In this document: positions 1-8,082 of the stretch, in pieces | Position numbering within the stretch: the stretch's first letter is position 1 | Layout of the letters: each line of letters starts with the position of its first letter | DNA from: Treponema sp. UBA1226 | GTDB lineage: Bacteria > Spirochaetota > Spirochaetia > Treponematales > Treponemataceae | Reading direction: 5' to 3' | Length of the DNA stretch: 30,149 nucleotides | Assembly: GCA_002309195.1 (NCBI GenBank) | Contig: DBWY01000012.1 | Span: forward strand, 61,722 to 91,870 | Translations under genes and position numbers: made by a program | Notes under the pieces: model-generated | The model's database searches: none | The model's input: only the letters and a program-made list of their open reading frames with translations | What the model was told of the DNA's origin: nothing

Positions 1-1160
1 GGTTCCTTAAATATTTCTTCCAGATGGCTGGCGGAAAATTTGTCGGAATGGATGGAGATGCAATCGTAAATGCATTCGTTGGCGGAACAGTAGGGGATTA
101 TAAAACACTTTTAATCTGGATGCTCGTAGTAATCGTAATCGGATTTGGTGCTTGTTTCCTTGGACTCCAGAAAGGTGTTGAACGCATTACAAAAATAATG
201 ATGTCTGCTCTCTTTGTAATCATGGTTGGTCTTGCAATTTATGTTGCATTTATTCCGGGAGCAGGAGCAGGATATGCATTCTATCTTAAACCTGACTTTA
301 AAGCTCTGGTAAGCGGTGAACATGGTCTTTGGGATACAATTTATGCTGCTATGGGACAGGCATTCTTTACATTGTCACTTGGAATCGGATCAATGGAAAT
401 CTTTGGTTCATACATTGATAAAAAATATTCTCTTACAGGTGAAGCACTTCGTGTTATCGGACTTGATACATTTGTTGCAATCTGTGCAGGATTAATTATT
501 TTCCCTGCTTGTGCTGCATTTGGTGTAGAAGCATCTTCTGGTGCAGGACTTGCATTTATGTCATTGCCAAACGTATTTAATTCAATGGGACCTGTTGTAG
601 GACGCATTGTAGGAGCATTCTTCTTCCTCTTTATGTCATTTGCAGCTCTTTCTACTGTAATTGCAGTATTTGAAAATATCGTTGCATTCCCAATGGACAA
701 GTTCGGATGGTCACGCAGTAAGTCTGTATTAATCAACTTTATTGCAATGATTGTTCTTGCAACTCCTGCAGCACTTGGAATGAATATCTGGTCAGGCGTA
801 CACTTTGGTGCACATATCGGTTCTATTGATGCACTCGAAGACTTTATCGTAAGCCAGAACCTTCTTCCACTTGGTTCCCTCATATTCCTTCTTTTCTGTA
901 CAGTAAAAGCAGGATGGGGATGGGATGGCTTTACTGCAGAAGCAGATACTGGTGACGGAATCAAATTCCCTAAGAATGCTGCAATTAAATTCTATCTCAG
1001 ATTTATTGCACCTTTAATCATTCTTGTTGTATTTGTTGCAGGTTACATCGATATCTTTGGCGCAAAAACAGCACCAATCGTACTTGTACTAATGGCTGTT
1101 TTAGTTGCTGCAATTATCTTTGTCGGAACAATGATTAAAAAAACACTTTCAAAGAGATAA
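1..1160 (+). CDS. Sodium-dependent transporter, NSS/SNF family (5' truncated by window edge)
   Basis: C-terminal part of a neurotransmitter:sodium symporter family protein, which would use the Na+ gradient to import an amino acid or related small solute across the inner membrane. The reading frame is open from base 3, so the ATG at 24 is probably internal; from that ATG 378 residues remain, against about 440-500 for the family. About ten hydrophobic helices are visible, including a Gly/Ala-rich segment near residues 29-53 and a Phe-rich segment (FFFLFMSFAALST) near 199-211, matching the TM6-TM8 region of the family. The TM1 sodium-site residues lie upstream of the window and cannot be checked. 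The gene ends at a strong hairpin terminator, so it closes its transcription unit. The substrate cannot be predicted. Confidence 0.85.
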   Translation, partial: FLKYFFQMAGGKFVGMDGDAIVNAFVGGTVGDYKTLLIWMLVVIVIGFGACFLGLQKGVERITKIMMSALFVIMVGLAIYVAFIPGAGAGYAFYLKPDFKALVSGEHGLWDTIYAAMGQAFFTLSLGIGSMEIFGSYIDKKYSLTGEALRVIGLDTFVAICAGLIIFPACAAFGVEASSGAGLAFMSLPNVFNSMGPVVGRIVGAFFFLFMSFAALSTVIAVFENIVAFPMDKFGWSRSKSVLINFIAMIVLATPAALGMNIWSGVHFGAHIGSIDALEDFIVSQNLLPLGSLIFLLFCTVKAGWGWDGFTAEADTGDGIKFPKNAAIKFYLRFIAPLIILVVFVAGYIDIFGAKTAPIVLVLMAVLVAAIIFVGTMIKKTLSKR

Positions 1161-1186
1161 ACAGTCGGTTTTATAACTGATATGAC

Positions 1187-1228
1187 AAAGGCTGTTCTGC
1201 GTAAAATTTGCGGAACAGCCTTTTTTTA
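1187..1228 (+). terminator. Rho-independent terminator after the NSS transporter
   Basis: The 14-bp stem AAAGGCTGTTCTGC / GCGGAACAGCCTTT (one G-T pair) encloses a short AT-rich loop and is followed by a T run at 1220-1227. It separates the transporter from the cyclase-like operon. Confidence 0.9.
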
Positions 1229-1230
1229 AA

Positions 1231-1260
1231 TTGTTAAATAGTGCATGTATATGGTATAAT
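1231..1260 (+). promoter_or_regulatory. Probable sigma-70-type promoter of the cyclase-like/FecR operon
   Basis: TTGTTA (1231-1236), an 18-nt spacer and a perfect TATAAT (1255-1260) precede the ATG at 1296. A GGAG Shine-Dalgarno lies in the leader at about 1285. Confidence 0.55.
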
Positions 1261-1295
1261 AATCTAATAATCCCTGAGGATATTATGGAGAAAGT

Positions 1296-3566
1296 ATGAA
1301 TAAGCCAATAGTCGGAATCAGGTTAAAGGATTCTACATTTGTTCCACTAATTGATAAAGAAAATAAAAAAACGGTATATGTCTGTAAAAGTGATTTTGTA
1401 AACCGTCAGATTCCGGTTTATGTGTGCAGACTGTCAGAAAAAGCAGAAATAGAAAAAATCTATAAAATAGGTTCAGTTGAACTAAATCAGGAACATTACG
1501 AAAGTCTTAAAGAAAATACAGATGATTCAGATAATTCTAAGAAATTTGCAAAGCTTGATGCGACTTGCAGTGACGATGGAATTTTTGAACTTGAAGTTTC
1601 TCTCGGAATAAAAACAGATTACATACATGTAAAATCATATGAAGCAGATATTTATAAAGAAATCAACGAACAGGAATTTGCAGAACGCGAAGAAACTCTT
1701 CTTGATTACGGAGATTTTATAAAACGAAAAGTAACAACGGCGATTCTTCTTCCAGAAGATGATGTAAAAAATATTCTTATAGAAAAAGAAAGTGTAGAAA
1801 GTAAAAGTTCATCTGACCGTGATGAATATTATGAACTTGCGCAGAAGGTAAAGATTAAAAAGCCTGTAAGAAGAAAATTTATTAAATTTGCAGTATTTGC
1901 TTTTTTATTTGCAGCTGCAGCAACAATTTATTTTGTATTTACTTTGTTTAGAGATTCTGCAAACATAGAGGCCCAGACAAGAAATTCTGATAAGAATACT
2001 TATGCAGCAGCAAAGATTGATTCTGAAATAAGTTCCATCATAGAACGATCAGAATTTTTTTACAGACTTTATTTAGCGCAGTCTAATAATGAATTAAAAA
2101 ATAAAATACGGGACAGTTTCTTTGCAGGAGAAAAAACTATAGCTGCTGTTTTAACGCAGGATGATTTGTTAAAGAATGATAAACTTATTTATTCAAGCGG
2201 AATAAAAGAAGATACGCTGGATTCACTTTTTTCGACTTACAAAGCTGACGTAGAAAATGCAGGGAAAGGAAATAAGTCAATCCGCAATATAAGTCATATC
2301 GTAAAATCATGCAGTGCACTTATTTTTTATCCTGTAAAAAGTGCAGGTGCAAAATACGATGTTCTTGGTATCGTTATAAACTCAGATCATCTTGCAGCAC
2401 TGTGCAATGAAAACGGAAACGAAAATCTTACATTCTTAGTTGATGATAAGGGAAATATAATTGCAGGACTTGATTTTAGCGTGGTTTTAAGTTCGCAGAA
2501 TATGTGCGATTATTCAATCGTAAATAATTTTGTTAATGACAAATCAAGCAAAATGCAAACTTCTTTTTCGAAAGATGAAGAAAAATATTACGGTGCTTTT
2601 AAATCCCTCATGAGCGGTTCATGTGCTGTAATAACAGTGAACCCTGCATCAAAAATTGATTTAAAAAAATCGAAATATGTTCTTTCGACTCTCTGCTTTC
2701 TTGCACTTGCAGAACTTTTTATCGTAATTATCTTTGCATGGATTACTTCTCTTAAAATTACGATTCCGGCTAAAGCGCTTATTTCTGCAACAGATCGTGT
2801 AAGTGCCGGAGATTATAATGTAAAATTAAAATCTCATTCAAAAGATGAACTTGGAACTCTTGTTACAAAATTCTCGATGATGTGCCAGAGTCTTTTAAAA
2901 CACGAAAATATAAAGATGTCATTCGGAAAATTTGGGGATGAACGCATTTCGCAGATTGCGATGAACGGTAAAGTTTCTCTTGGCGGTGAAACGAAATTTG
3001 TAACTACATTGTTTGTAAGCATAAAGAATTTTCTTGATATAACGGATAAGCTTACTGCAACAGAGGTTGTAGAACTTTTGAGTAACTACATGGATGTAGT
3101 ATTTAAGTGCGTGAGTGAAAATAAAGGTTGTATAGATAAAGTTATCGGAGATGAAGTTGTCGTAATCTGGGGTTCACCACTTACAAGCGGAACTCCGAAA
3201 CAGGATGCGATTGACTGTGTAAAATGCGCATGCGCTATGAAACAGAAGATTGAATCTGTTAGTAGAGAACTTAGAAGAGAAAATAAACCTGCAATCAAGC
3301 TTGCCTGCGGAATTCATTCTGGACCGGTTGTTGCAGGTCAGATTGGTTCATCTGACAGAAAAGAATATACATGTATCGGAAGAACATTAAAGCAAACGGC
3401 AGATATAAAGGGCAGGGCTCTTTTATCGGATAAAGATATCCTTATTACACAAGATACGTTAAATCTTGTTCAGGATGTGTGTGCAGCAGAAAAAATAGCT
3501 TATGATGAAAGTTCTGATGCATCTTTAAACGATTATGCTGTAATAAGAATGACGGGTGACAGATAG
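1296..3566 (+). CDS. HAMP-domain class III cyclase homologue with degenerate catalytic site
   Basis: A 756-residue membrane protein. It has a cytoplasmic N-terminal region (about 1-190), TM1 (about 195-217), an extracytoplasmic sensor (about 218-458), TM2 (about 459-483), a HAMP-like linker (about 484-535) and a class III nucleotide cyclase fold (about 565-745). The fold is recognisable from VIGDEVVVIWG and from the GIHSGPVVAGQIGS block. Residues that normally do the chemistry are changed: Ser575 sits where the first metal-binding Asp is expected (LFVSIKNF), Lys699 replaces the transition-state Asn and Asp703 the Arg (IGRTLKQTADIKG). Only the second metal Asp (Asp619) is kept. It may therefore be a non-catalytic signalling or scaffold protein. 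The FecR-like gene follows after 2 nt and is surely co-transcribed. Confidence 0.85.
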   Translation: MNKPIVGIRLKDSTFVPLIDKENKKTVYVCKSDFVNRQIPVYVCRLSEKAEIEKIYKIGSVELNQEHYESLKENTDDSDNSKKFAKLDATCSDDGIFELEVSLGIKTDYIHVKSYEADIYKEINEQEFAEREETLLDYGDFIKRKVTTAILLPEDDVKNILIEKESVESKSSSDRDEYYELAQKVKIKKPVRRKFIKFAVFAFLFAAAATIYFVFTLFRDSANIEAQTRNSDKNTYAAAKIDSEISSIIERSEFFYRLYLAQSNNELKNKIRDSFFAGEKTIAAVLTQDDLLKNDKLIYSSGIKEDTLDSLFSTYKADVENAGKGNKSIRNISHIVKSCSALIFYPVKSAGAKYDVLGIVINSDHLAALCNENGNENLTFLVDDKGNIIAGLDFSVVLSSQNMCDYSIVNNFVNDKSSKMQTSFSKDEEKYYGAFKSLMSGSCAVITVNPASKIDLKKSKYVLSTLCFLALAELFIVIIFAWITSLKITIPAKALISATDRVSAGDYNVKLKSHSKDELGTLVTKFSMMCQSLLKHENIKMSFGKFGDERISQIAMNGKVSLGGETKFVTTLFVSIKNFLDITDKLTATEVVELLSNYMDVVFKCVSENKGCIDKVIGDEVVVIWGSPLTSGTPKQDAIDCVKCACAMKQKIESVSRELRRENKPAIKLACGIHSGPVVAGQIGSSDRKEYTCIGRTLKQTADIKGRALLSDKDILITQDTLNLVQDVCAAEKIAYDESSDASLNDYAVIRMTGDR

Positions 3567-3568
3567 AA

Positions 3569-4474
3569 ATGGCAGAAAAAAAATATCGTGTAGTTACAAA
3601 GAAAAATGTCATTTGCTTAGTTCTGATGCTTCTTTTTTCGTGCTTTTTTATTTTTCTCTTTATAAGACAGATTATGCCGGGGCAAAAAAAACTTGTTTAT
3701 GTTGCGACTGTAAAAGATGTCAGGAATAACTGTTCAGAAAAAATAGTAAAAAGTGAAATATGGAATCTTATTTCTAAAAATGATTTTATCGAAAACCGGA
3801 GTACAATCAGAACTTCTGAAAACAGTTTTGTTGAGCTTGCCTTAACAAGCGGAGCCCGTGTTACTCTCGGGGAGATATCCGGGTGTATTGCATATTATGA
3901 TAAGGAATACGGCTTTGCCATTCAGCTTGAAGACAATACTAAAGTCATAATTAATCTTTTAAATTGCGAAAATTCTCTTATAGTAACCGGAAGCGATTTT
4001 AATAAGCTTATGGAAGTAAAGCCCGGTTCACTCATAGAATTTAAATACGGTGAATCAATTGATGCTACAGCCATTAAAGGCGAGGCAATGATTTACGGAA
4101 AGGCTTTAAATGAAATTAAGCTTTCAGAAAAAAGCAGTTTCGAAATCAACTCAAGCGGCCTTGTTTTGAGAAAGGCAATTACTGTTCTTTCTCCTGTTTT
4201 TGAAAAGGATTTTTCTAAGATGGGTGCAGAGCTTTATCCTGTAGAGTTTTCATGGATAAAAAATAATGATTCTGTAAAAAAACTAAGGCTTGAAGTCTAC
4301 AAAGATAGTTATTTTGTTCATCCGGTTTTGCAGGAAGATGTTGATGCTTCTGTATTAAAGTATACCGTTAAACTCGACGAAGGTTCATATTTCTGGCGTA
4401 TTCTTTTACCATCCGAAGATACAGAAAAGAAGATGCAGGTTTTAGCTTCTGACAGATTTTATATAAGCCGTTAA
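3569..4474 (+). CDS. Membrane-anchored FecR-like protein
   Basis: A 301-residue protein with a basic N-terminus and one hydrophobic helix (about 13-33), so the bulk is predicted to lie outside the inner membrane. The beta-rich middle (about 65-190), with SSFEINSSG-type strands, resembles a FecR domain, and the C-terminal part (about 220-300) looks like a separate beta-sandwich ending in GSYFWRILLPSED. The start is 2 nt after the stop of the cyclase-like gene, with a GGGTGA ribosome site inside that gene, so translation is probably coupled. A role as the extracytoplasmic partner of the cyclase-like sensor is inferred from this coupling. The FecR assignment is fold-level and moderate; the gene could also be called hypothetical. 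No terminator is visible in the 9 nt before the convergent response-regulator gene. Confidence 0.6.
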   Translation: MAEKKYRVVTKKNVICLVLMLLFSCFFIFLFIRQIMPGQKKLVYVATVKDVRNNCSEKIVKSEIWNLISKNDFIENRSTIRTSENSFVELALTSGARVTLGEISGCIAYYDKEYGFAIQLEDNTKVIINLLNCENSLIVTGSDFNKLMEVKPGSLIEFKYGESIDATAIKGEAMIYGKALNEIKLSEKSSFEINSSGLVLRKAITVLSPVFEKDFSKMGAELYPVEFSWIKNNDSVKKLRLEVYKDSYFVHPVLQEDVDASVLKYTVKLDEGSYFWRILLPSEDTEKKMQVLASDRFYISR

Positions 4475-4483
4475 ATCTCTAAA

Positions 4484-5128
4484 TCATTTATTCCACGAAA
4501 TTGCAAGACGAAGGAGCTCCTGTGAAGTTGAACAGTTTAATTTCTTTTTAAGCTGTTCTTTATGAGCGTCAACAGTTTTTGTGCTTATAGAAAGCATCTG
4601 TGCAATTTCGAGCGTTCCGTTGCCCTGACCGATGAGACGCATAATCTGCAGCTGCCGGTCAGAAAGACTGTCCATAAGGCTTTTTGAATCCTGTTTCTGC
4701 TGTGGTTCTTTAAAATGAGAATCTATGTAGCGCTTCTGTTCATCTTCGCTCAGCCAGATTTTTCCTTCGAGAACGGCTTTGAGTGCGCGTATCACTGTGT
4801 CGGCAGCTGCGTCTTTCATTACATAACCTTTGGCACCGGCTGCAAGACAGCGTTCGCTGTAGTATCTTTCCTGCATCATCGATAGAACAAGAACTTTTGT
4901 TTTTGGAAATTTAACCGAGATTGATTTTATAAGTTCAAGTCCGTCTTCGTCTCCGAGATTTAAATCTACGATTACAAGATCAGGCTTCTGCTGTTTTATA
5001 AGTTCAAGTCCGTCATGAGAATTTGTTGCAGAGCCCGTAACAGAAAAATCTTTGTCGCTTTCGATTAATAGAGAAAGTCCCTGAATAAAAATTATATGGT
5101 CATCTATGATTACGATTTTATGTTTCAT
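4484..5128 (-). CDS. NarL/LuxR-family response regulator
   Basis: A 214-residue two-component regulator. The receiver domain (about 3-120) has the acidic pair Asp9/Asp10, phospho-acceptor Asp55 (VIVDLNLGD), Ser83 and Lys105 (GYVMKDA). The C-terminal LuxR-type helix-turn-helix (about 154-210) carries LSDRQLQIMRLIGQG and ISTKTVDAHKEQLKKKL. The start overlaps the stop of the upstream sensor kinase by 4 nt (ATGA), so the two proteins are made together and this is almost certainly the kinase's partner. It probably binds the near-palindromic sites at 7240-7279 and 24546-24561 upstream of the deacetylase and xylanase genes. That link is inferred from proximity and from the resemblance of TACCTAT (7250-7256) to NarL heptamers. 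Confidence 0.92.
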   Translation of the reverse strand: MKHKIVIIDDHIIFIQGLSLLIESDKDFSVTGSATNSHDGLELIKQQKPDLVIVDLNLGDEDGLELIKSISVKFPKTKVLVLSMMQERYYSERCLAAGAKGYVMKDAAADTVIRALKAVLEGKIWLSEDEQKRYIDSHFKEPQQKQDSKSLMDSLSDRQLQIMRLIGQGNGTLEIAQMLSISTKTVDAHKEQLKKKLNCSTSQELLRLAISWNK

Positions 5129-7191
5129 GACATTTCCTTTTCTGCAGAAGTAATTTTTGGAATTGTAACAATTACTTTTGTTCCTGAGTTTTTCCCCGAT
5201 TCTATTTTAAAAGTTCCGTTAAGTTGGTTTGCCCTATACTCCATCGAACGGCGTCCAAGCCCGCGAGGGCGGCGTTTTTCTTTAAAGTCGTTTTTAGAAA
5301 TGTTTTTTTCATTCAAGCCGATTCCATCATCGGTGACAGTAAGATTGATGTTCCTTTCTGTAAACGAGATTGAGAGTGTTATATTTTTTGCCTTTGCGTG
5401 CTTAATTGAATTTTGTAAAGCCTCCTGTGCAATCCTAAAAAGATTGATTTTCTGTTCAGAAGTTAAGTCTGACGGAGTTCCTGATTGTGTAAAACTTATT
5501 TTTAAATCGTTAAAATGTTCAGACTCCCTGCAGAGTGACTGCAAGGCTTCGCATATATCTGCAAAGTCGAGTTCTACCGGGAACGAGTCGTGAGCGTACT
5601 GTCTTGTTCTTGCAAGAGTTTCTGTTGCCATGTCAAAAAGAATTTTAAGTTCAGGATTTTTTTCTGAATCTTTTTTGCATATCATTGCCATTGCAGCAAG
5701 ACGCTGACATATGTCATCGTGAAGATCAAGAGAAAATCTTAAACGTTCAAGATCGCTTATCTTTAAAACTTCTTCTTCGACTTTCTGTCGGCGAAGAGAT
5801 TCTTTTTTTAGTTCTGCAGTGCGTTTTTCTACTTCCCGTTCAAGTTCGCGTGCGCGGTTTTTTTCGCTCTTAAATTTAAAAATCCTGTCGATTGCATGCG
5901 AAAGAAACATTCCAGCCATACTTACATAGATAGGTGAGTTTTTATCTACTGTGTAAAGAATAAAGCCCAGACGTTTTTCTCCAACACGAAGATGATAAAG
6001 ACATCGTGGAGAAGCAGGATCTTTTTTTGAAGAAAGGATTTTTTTAAATATTTCTTTAAGGGTTAATAATTTTGTTGCGTCATTTTTCTTTTCAATTATA
6101 AAATCTGTTATATGAAGTTTTAACCTTGCTTTTGCAGGAATATTTTTTACAGGTTTGTCATAAATTGCCAGTGCAAAGTCCCGGCAGGCAATGTTTGTTA
6201 AAAACTCTGCAAGCGGATTTTCGATTTCGCTAAAGTCTGATGCAGAACTTATTTCCTGTCCGTAATAACTTACATCACGCAGAAACTGTTCGCGCTGCAG
6301 AGGATGTTCGTCCTTATGAGTACTCTTATCATCGTGATAGCCCCTGCAGCCGCACGAGTTTCTTATTATGAGTGTCGAAGGAATTTTTTTAACCTGCGTG
6401 ACTTGTTTTTTTCTGAGTATATTCCACATCATCTGGACTGCCTGTTCACCGAGTTTTTCTGTCGGCTGTTTTATCGTTGTCAGGGCAATCTGGTCTGTTT
6501 TTGCAAGCGGAATATCATCAAAACCGACAATCGGACATTTTCTGTAGCTTTCTGGTGCAACAGAATTTATGTATTTTAGGATTCCGACTGCCATGTCATC
6601 GCTTCCTGCAAGAATTACATCAATATTCTTTTCTGGATTTTTATTACAGTAGTCCTGGGCAAGTTTTAACCCGTCCGACTCACTGAATAGAATTCCGTTT
6701 TTAACTGTAAGAGAATATTTGTCTGATTTTTTTATTTTTTCTTCGAGGACTTTTTTTATTACATTTTCGCGTATCTGGTTGTCGTGATTATCCTTTGGAC
6801 CGCCGAGATAGAGGAATTTCTTATATTTGTGATGTTCCATAAGGTGGTCGAGCTCTTTTTTTACAGAAGTTTCTGACTGGCAGATTATGGAAGGAATGTC
6901 TTTTAGCTGAACTCCAATCGAAACGACCGGAACCGGTTTAAACGCATCCTTAAGCTTTTGTGCAGCTTTATCAGATGAATTATTTAAAAGAACAGAAGAA
7001 AGAAAAATGATTCCGTCGAGATTGAGCGCAGTATGAGACGAAACGGGAATAATCGGGTTATCAGAGCCATCTCCCTGGATGCAGATAAGCTCGATTCCTT
7101 CTTTTTCTGCAGCCTTTGCAGCCCCACGAAAAATCGAGGCCTGATATTCTTCGTCGAGATATTTTAAAAAAAGTCCTACGCGATACGACAT
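5125..7191 (-). CDS. Soluble hybrid sensor histidine kinase with LacI-type ligand-binding domain
   Basis: 688 residues with no signal peptide or membrane helix, so the sensor is cytoplasmic. Residues about 1-282 form a LacI/periplasmic-binding-protein effector domain without its DNA-binding part (VGFDDIPLA at 222-230, LTTIKQPTEKLGEQA at 237-251, ending in RNSCGC at 277-282). A GAF-like region (about 300-435) and a coiled coil (about 440-480) follow. Then come HisKA_3 with phospho-acceptor His491 (SLDLHDDICQRL) and an HATPase domain with Asn594, DDGIGL (621-626) and GLGRRS. An ATG at 7227 would add 12 residues, but the best promoter (TATAAT at 7198-7203) lies between the two ATGs, so 7191 is chosen. 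The stop overlaps the response regulator by 4 nt. The ligand is probably a sugar, given the CE4 neighbour; the ligand itself is not shown. Confidence 0.9.
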   Translation of the reverse strand: MSYRVGLFLKYLDEEYQASIFRGAAKAAEKEGIELICIQGDGSDNPIIPVSSHTALNLDGIIFLSSVLLNNSSDKAAQKLKDAFKPVPVVSIGVQLKDIPSIICQSETSVKKELDHLMEHHKYKKFLYLGGPKDNHDNQIRENVIKKVLEEKIKKSDKYSLTVKNGILFSESDGLKLAQDYCNKNPEKNIDVILAGSDDMAVGILKYINSVAPESYRKCPIVGFDDIPLAKTDQIALTTIKQPTEKLGEQAVQMMWNILRKKQVTQVKKIPSTLIIRNSCGCRGYHDDKSTHKDEHPLQREQFLRDVSYYGQEISSASDFSEIENPLAEFLTNIACRDFALAIYDKPVKNIPAKARLKLHITDFIIEKKNDATKLLTLKEIFKKILSSKKDPASPRCLYHLRVGEKRLGFILYTVDKNSPIYVSMAGMFLSHAIDRIFKFKSEKNRARELEREVEKRTAELKKESLRRQKVEEEVLKISDLERLRFSLDLHDDICQRLAAMAMICKKDSEKNPELKILFDMATETLARTRQYAHDSFPVELDFADICEALQSLCRESEHFNDLKISFTQSGTPSDLTSEQKINLFRIAQEALQNSIKHAKAKNITLSISFTERNINLTVTDDGIGLNEKNISKNDFKEKRRPRGLGRRSMEYRANQLNGTFKIESGKNSGTKVIVTIPKITSAEKEMS

Positions 7192-7197
7192 AATCTG

Positions 7198-7226
7198 ATT
7201 ATACCACGAGGAGGGCGTTTTTTCCA
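7198..7226 (-). promoter_or_regulatory. Extended -10 promoter of the sensor kinase, probably giving a leaderless mRNA
   Basis: Read on the minus strand: TGGAAA (7226-7221), a 17-nt spacer, and TGg-TATAAT with the hexamer at 7203-7198. Six bases then precede the ATG at 7191. No Shine-Dalgarno lies before that ATG. Confidence 0.5.
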
Positions 7227-7239
7227 TTCCGGCTTATTA

Positions 7240-7279
7240 TAGGGAAATTTACCTATGCCATATTAGGTGTATTTACCGA
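7240..7279. promoter_or_regulatory. Two operator-like sites in the kinase/CE4 divergent promoter region
   Basis: Site 1 (7240-7255) reads TAGGGAAATTTACCTA, a 14/16 palindrome. Site 2 (7264-7279) reads TAGGTGTATTTACCGA, a degenerate copy 24 bp away. The same motif occurs upstream of the GH10 gene at 24546-24561. Relative to the start of CE4 transcription predicted near 7315, the centres are about -67 and -43, positions typical for activators. TACCTAT (7250-7256) and TACCGAT (7274-7280) resemble NarL-type heptamers. Confidence 0.55.
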
Positions 7280-7299
7280 TTTCGGTATGGAAAATTCGT

Positions 7300-7308
7300 T
7301 GTTATCAT
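7300..7308 (+). promoter_or_regulatory. Extended -10 element of the CE4 promoter
   Basis: TGTTATCAT combines a TGn extension with TATCAT (7303-7308). The matching -35 position (TTTCGG, 7280-7285) is poor, as expected for an activator-dependent promoter. The identical 9-mer lies before the GH10 gene at 24597-24605. Confidence 0.45.
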
Positions 7309-7351
7309 TTTTAACAGGAGAAGGGAAAAACTATGAGGAGGAAAGTAAAAA

Positions 7352-8056
7352 ATGAGAAAGAGCTTTTTTATAGCTTTGGTTTCATCTATCGTAATGTTTA
7401 TGTCTTGTGCTTCTAACAATAAAACTCCAGACAAACTTGTTGCTTTAACATTTGATGATGGACCAAATTCTGAAATGACAGAACTTGTTCTGGATAAGCT
7501 CGAAAAGCATGGCGTTGTTGCTTCGTTCTTTTTAATAGGTCAGCTCATCACTGATGAGACACAGCCTACACTTGAAAGAATGGTTAACATGGGATGCGAG
7601 CTTAACAATCACTCGTGGGCATGGGATAGCATGAACAACATGACAAAGGCAGAGGTTAGAGAATCAATTTCTAAAACCAATGCTGCGATAAAAAAGTATA
7701 CAGGTAAGGAAGCAAAATTCTTTAGACCACCTAATCTTGCAACAAGCGAAGAACTTTATACTTATGTTGATATGCCTTTTATTCAGGGAGTTCTTGCTAT
7801 GGACTGGCAGGGATGTAATACAAATGCAAAGGATAGAGCAAACAATGTCCTTGCAGGTGTTAAAGATGGAGCAATCATTCTTATGCATGATGTTCAGCCT
7901 TATCCACATCCGACCCCTGAAGCGCTCGATATTTTGATACCAAAATTAAAGAAGCAGGGTTATGAATTTGTAACTGTAAGTGAACTCTTTAAGAGGAAAG
8001 GTGTAACACCTGCTATTCACGAAGAGATGATCTGGACTTATGTTCAGCCGGAATAA
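7352..8056 (+). CDS. CE4 polysaccharide deacetylase / acetylxylan esterase lipoprotein
   Basis: A 234-residue NodB-fold esterase that would remove acetyl groups from xylan or another polysaccharide. The N-terminus looks like a lipoprotein signal (MFMSC, Cys19), so it is probably anchored in the outer or inner membrane facing the periplasm or outside. CE4 motifs are in order: TFDDG (catalytic Asp35, metal Asp36), NNHSWAW (His87), FFRPPN (Arg125), DWQG (Asp151), and LMHD (His179). The second metal His of the usual H-S/T-x-x-H motif is Trp91 here. GAGGAGGA at 7335-7342 sets the start. The gene is divergent from the sensor kinase, has operator-like sites in its promoter region, and is followed after 26 nt by a secreted protein gene. 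An acetylxylan role fits the GH10 xylanase that shares the operator; peptidoglycan or chitin deacetylation is the alternative. Confidence 0.88.
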   Translation: MRKSFFIALVSSIVMFMSCASNNKTPDKLVALTFDDGPNSEMTELVLDKLEKHGVVASFFLIGQLITDETQPTLERMVNMGCELNNHSWAWDSMNNMTKAEVRESISKTNAAIKKYTGKEAKFFRPPNLATSEELYTYVDMPFIQGVLAMDWQGCNTNAKDRANNVLAGVKDGAIILMHDVQPYPHPTPEALDILIPKLKKQGYEFVTVSELFKRKGVTPAIHEEMIWTYVQPE

Positions 8057-8082
8057 ATTAATAGTTTATAAGGAGTCAAATT

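Noticed and set aside
341..964. Minus-strand reading frame of 207 codons opposite the transporter
   Set aside because: It is antisense to a clear membrane transporter and its open state follows from codon bias; no signal or domain is visible.
7208..7214. AGGAGGG on the plus strand upstream of the CE4 gene
   Set aside because: A perfect Shine-Dalgarno by sequence, but no start codon with an open frame follows; it lies within the spacer of the minus-strand kinase promoter.
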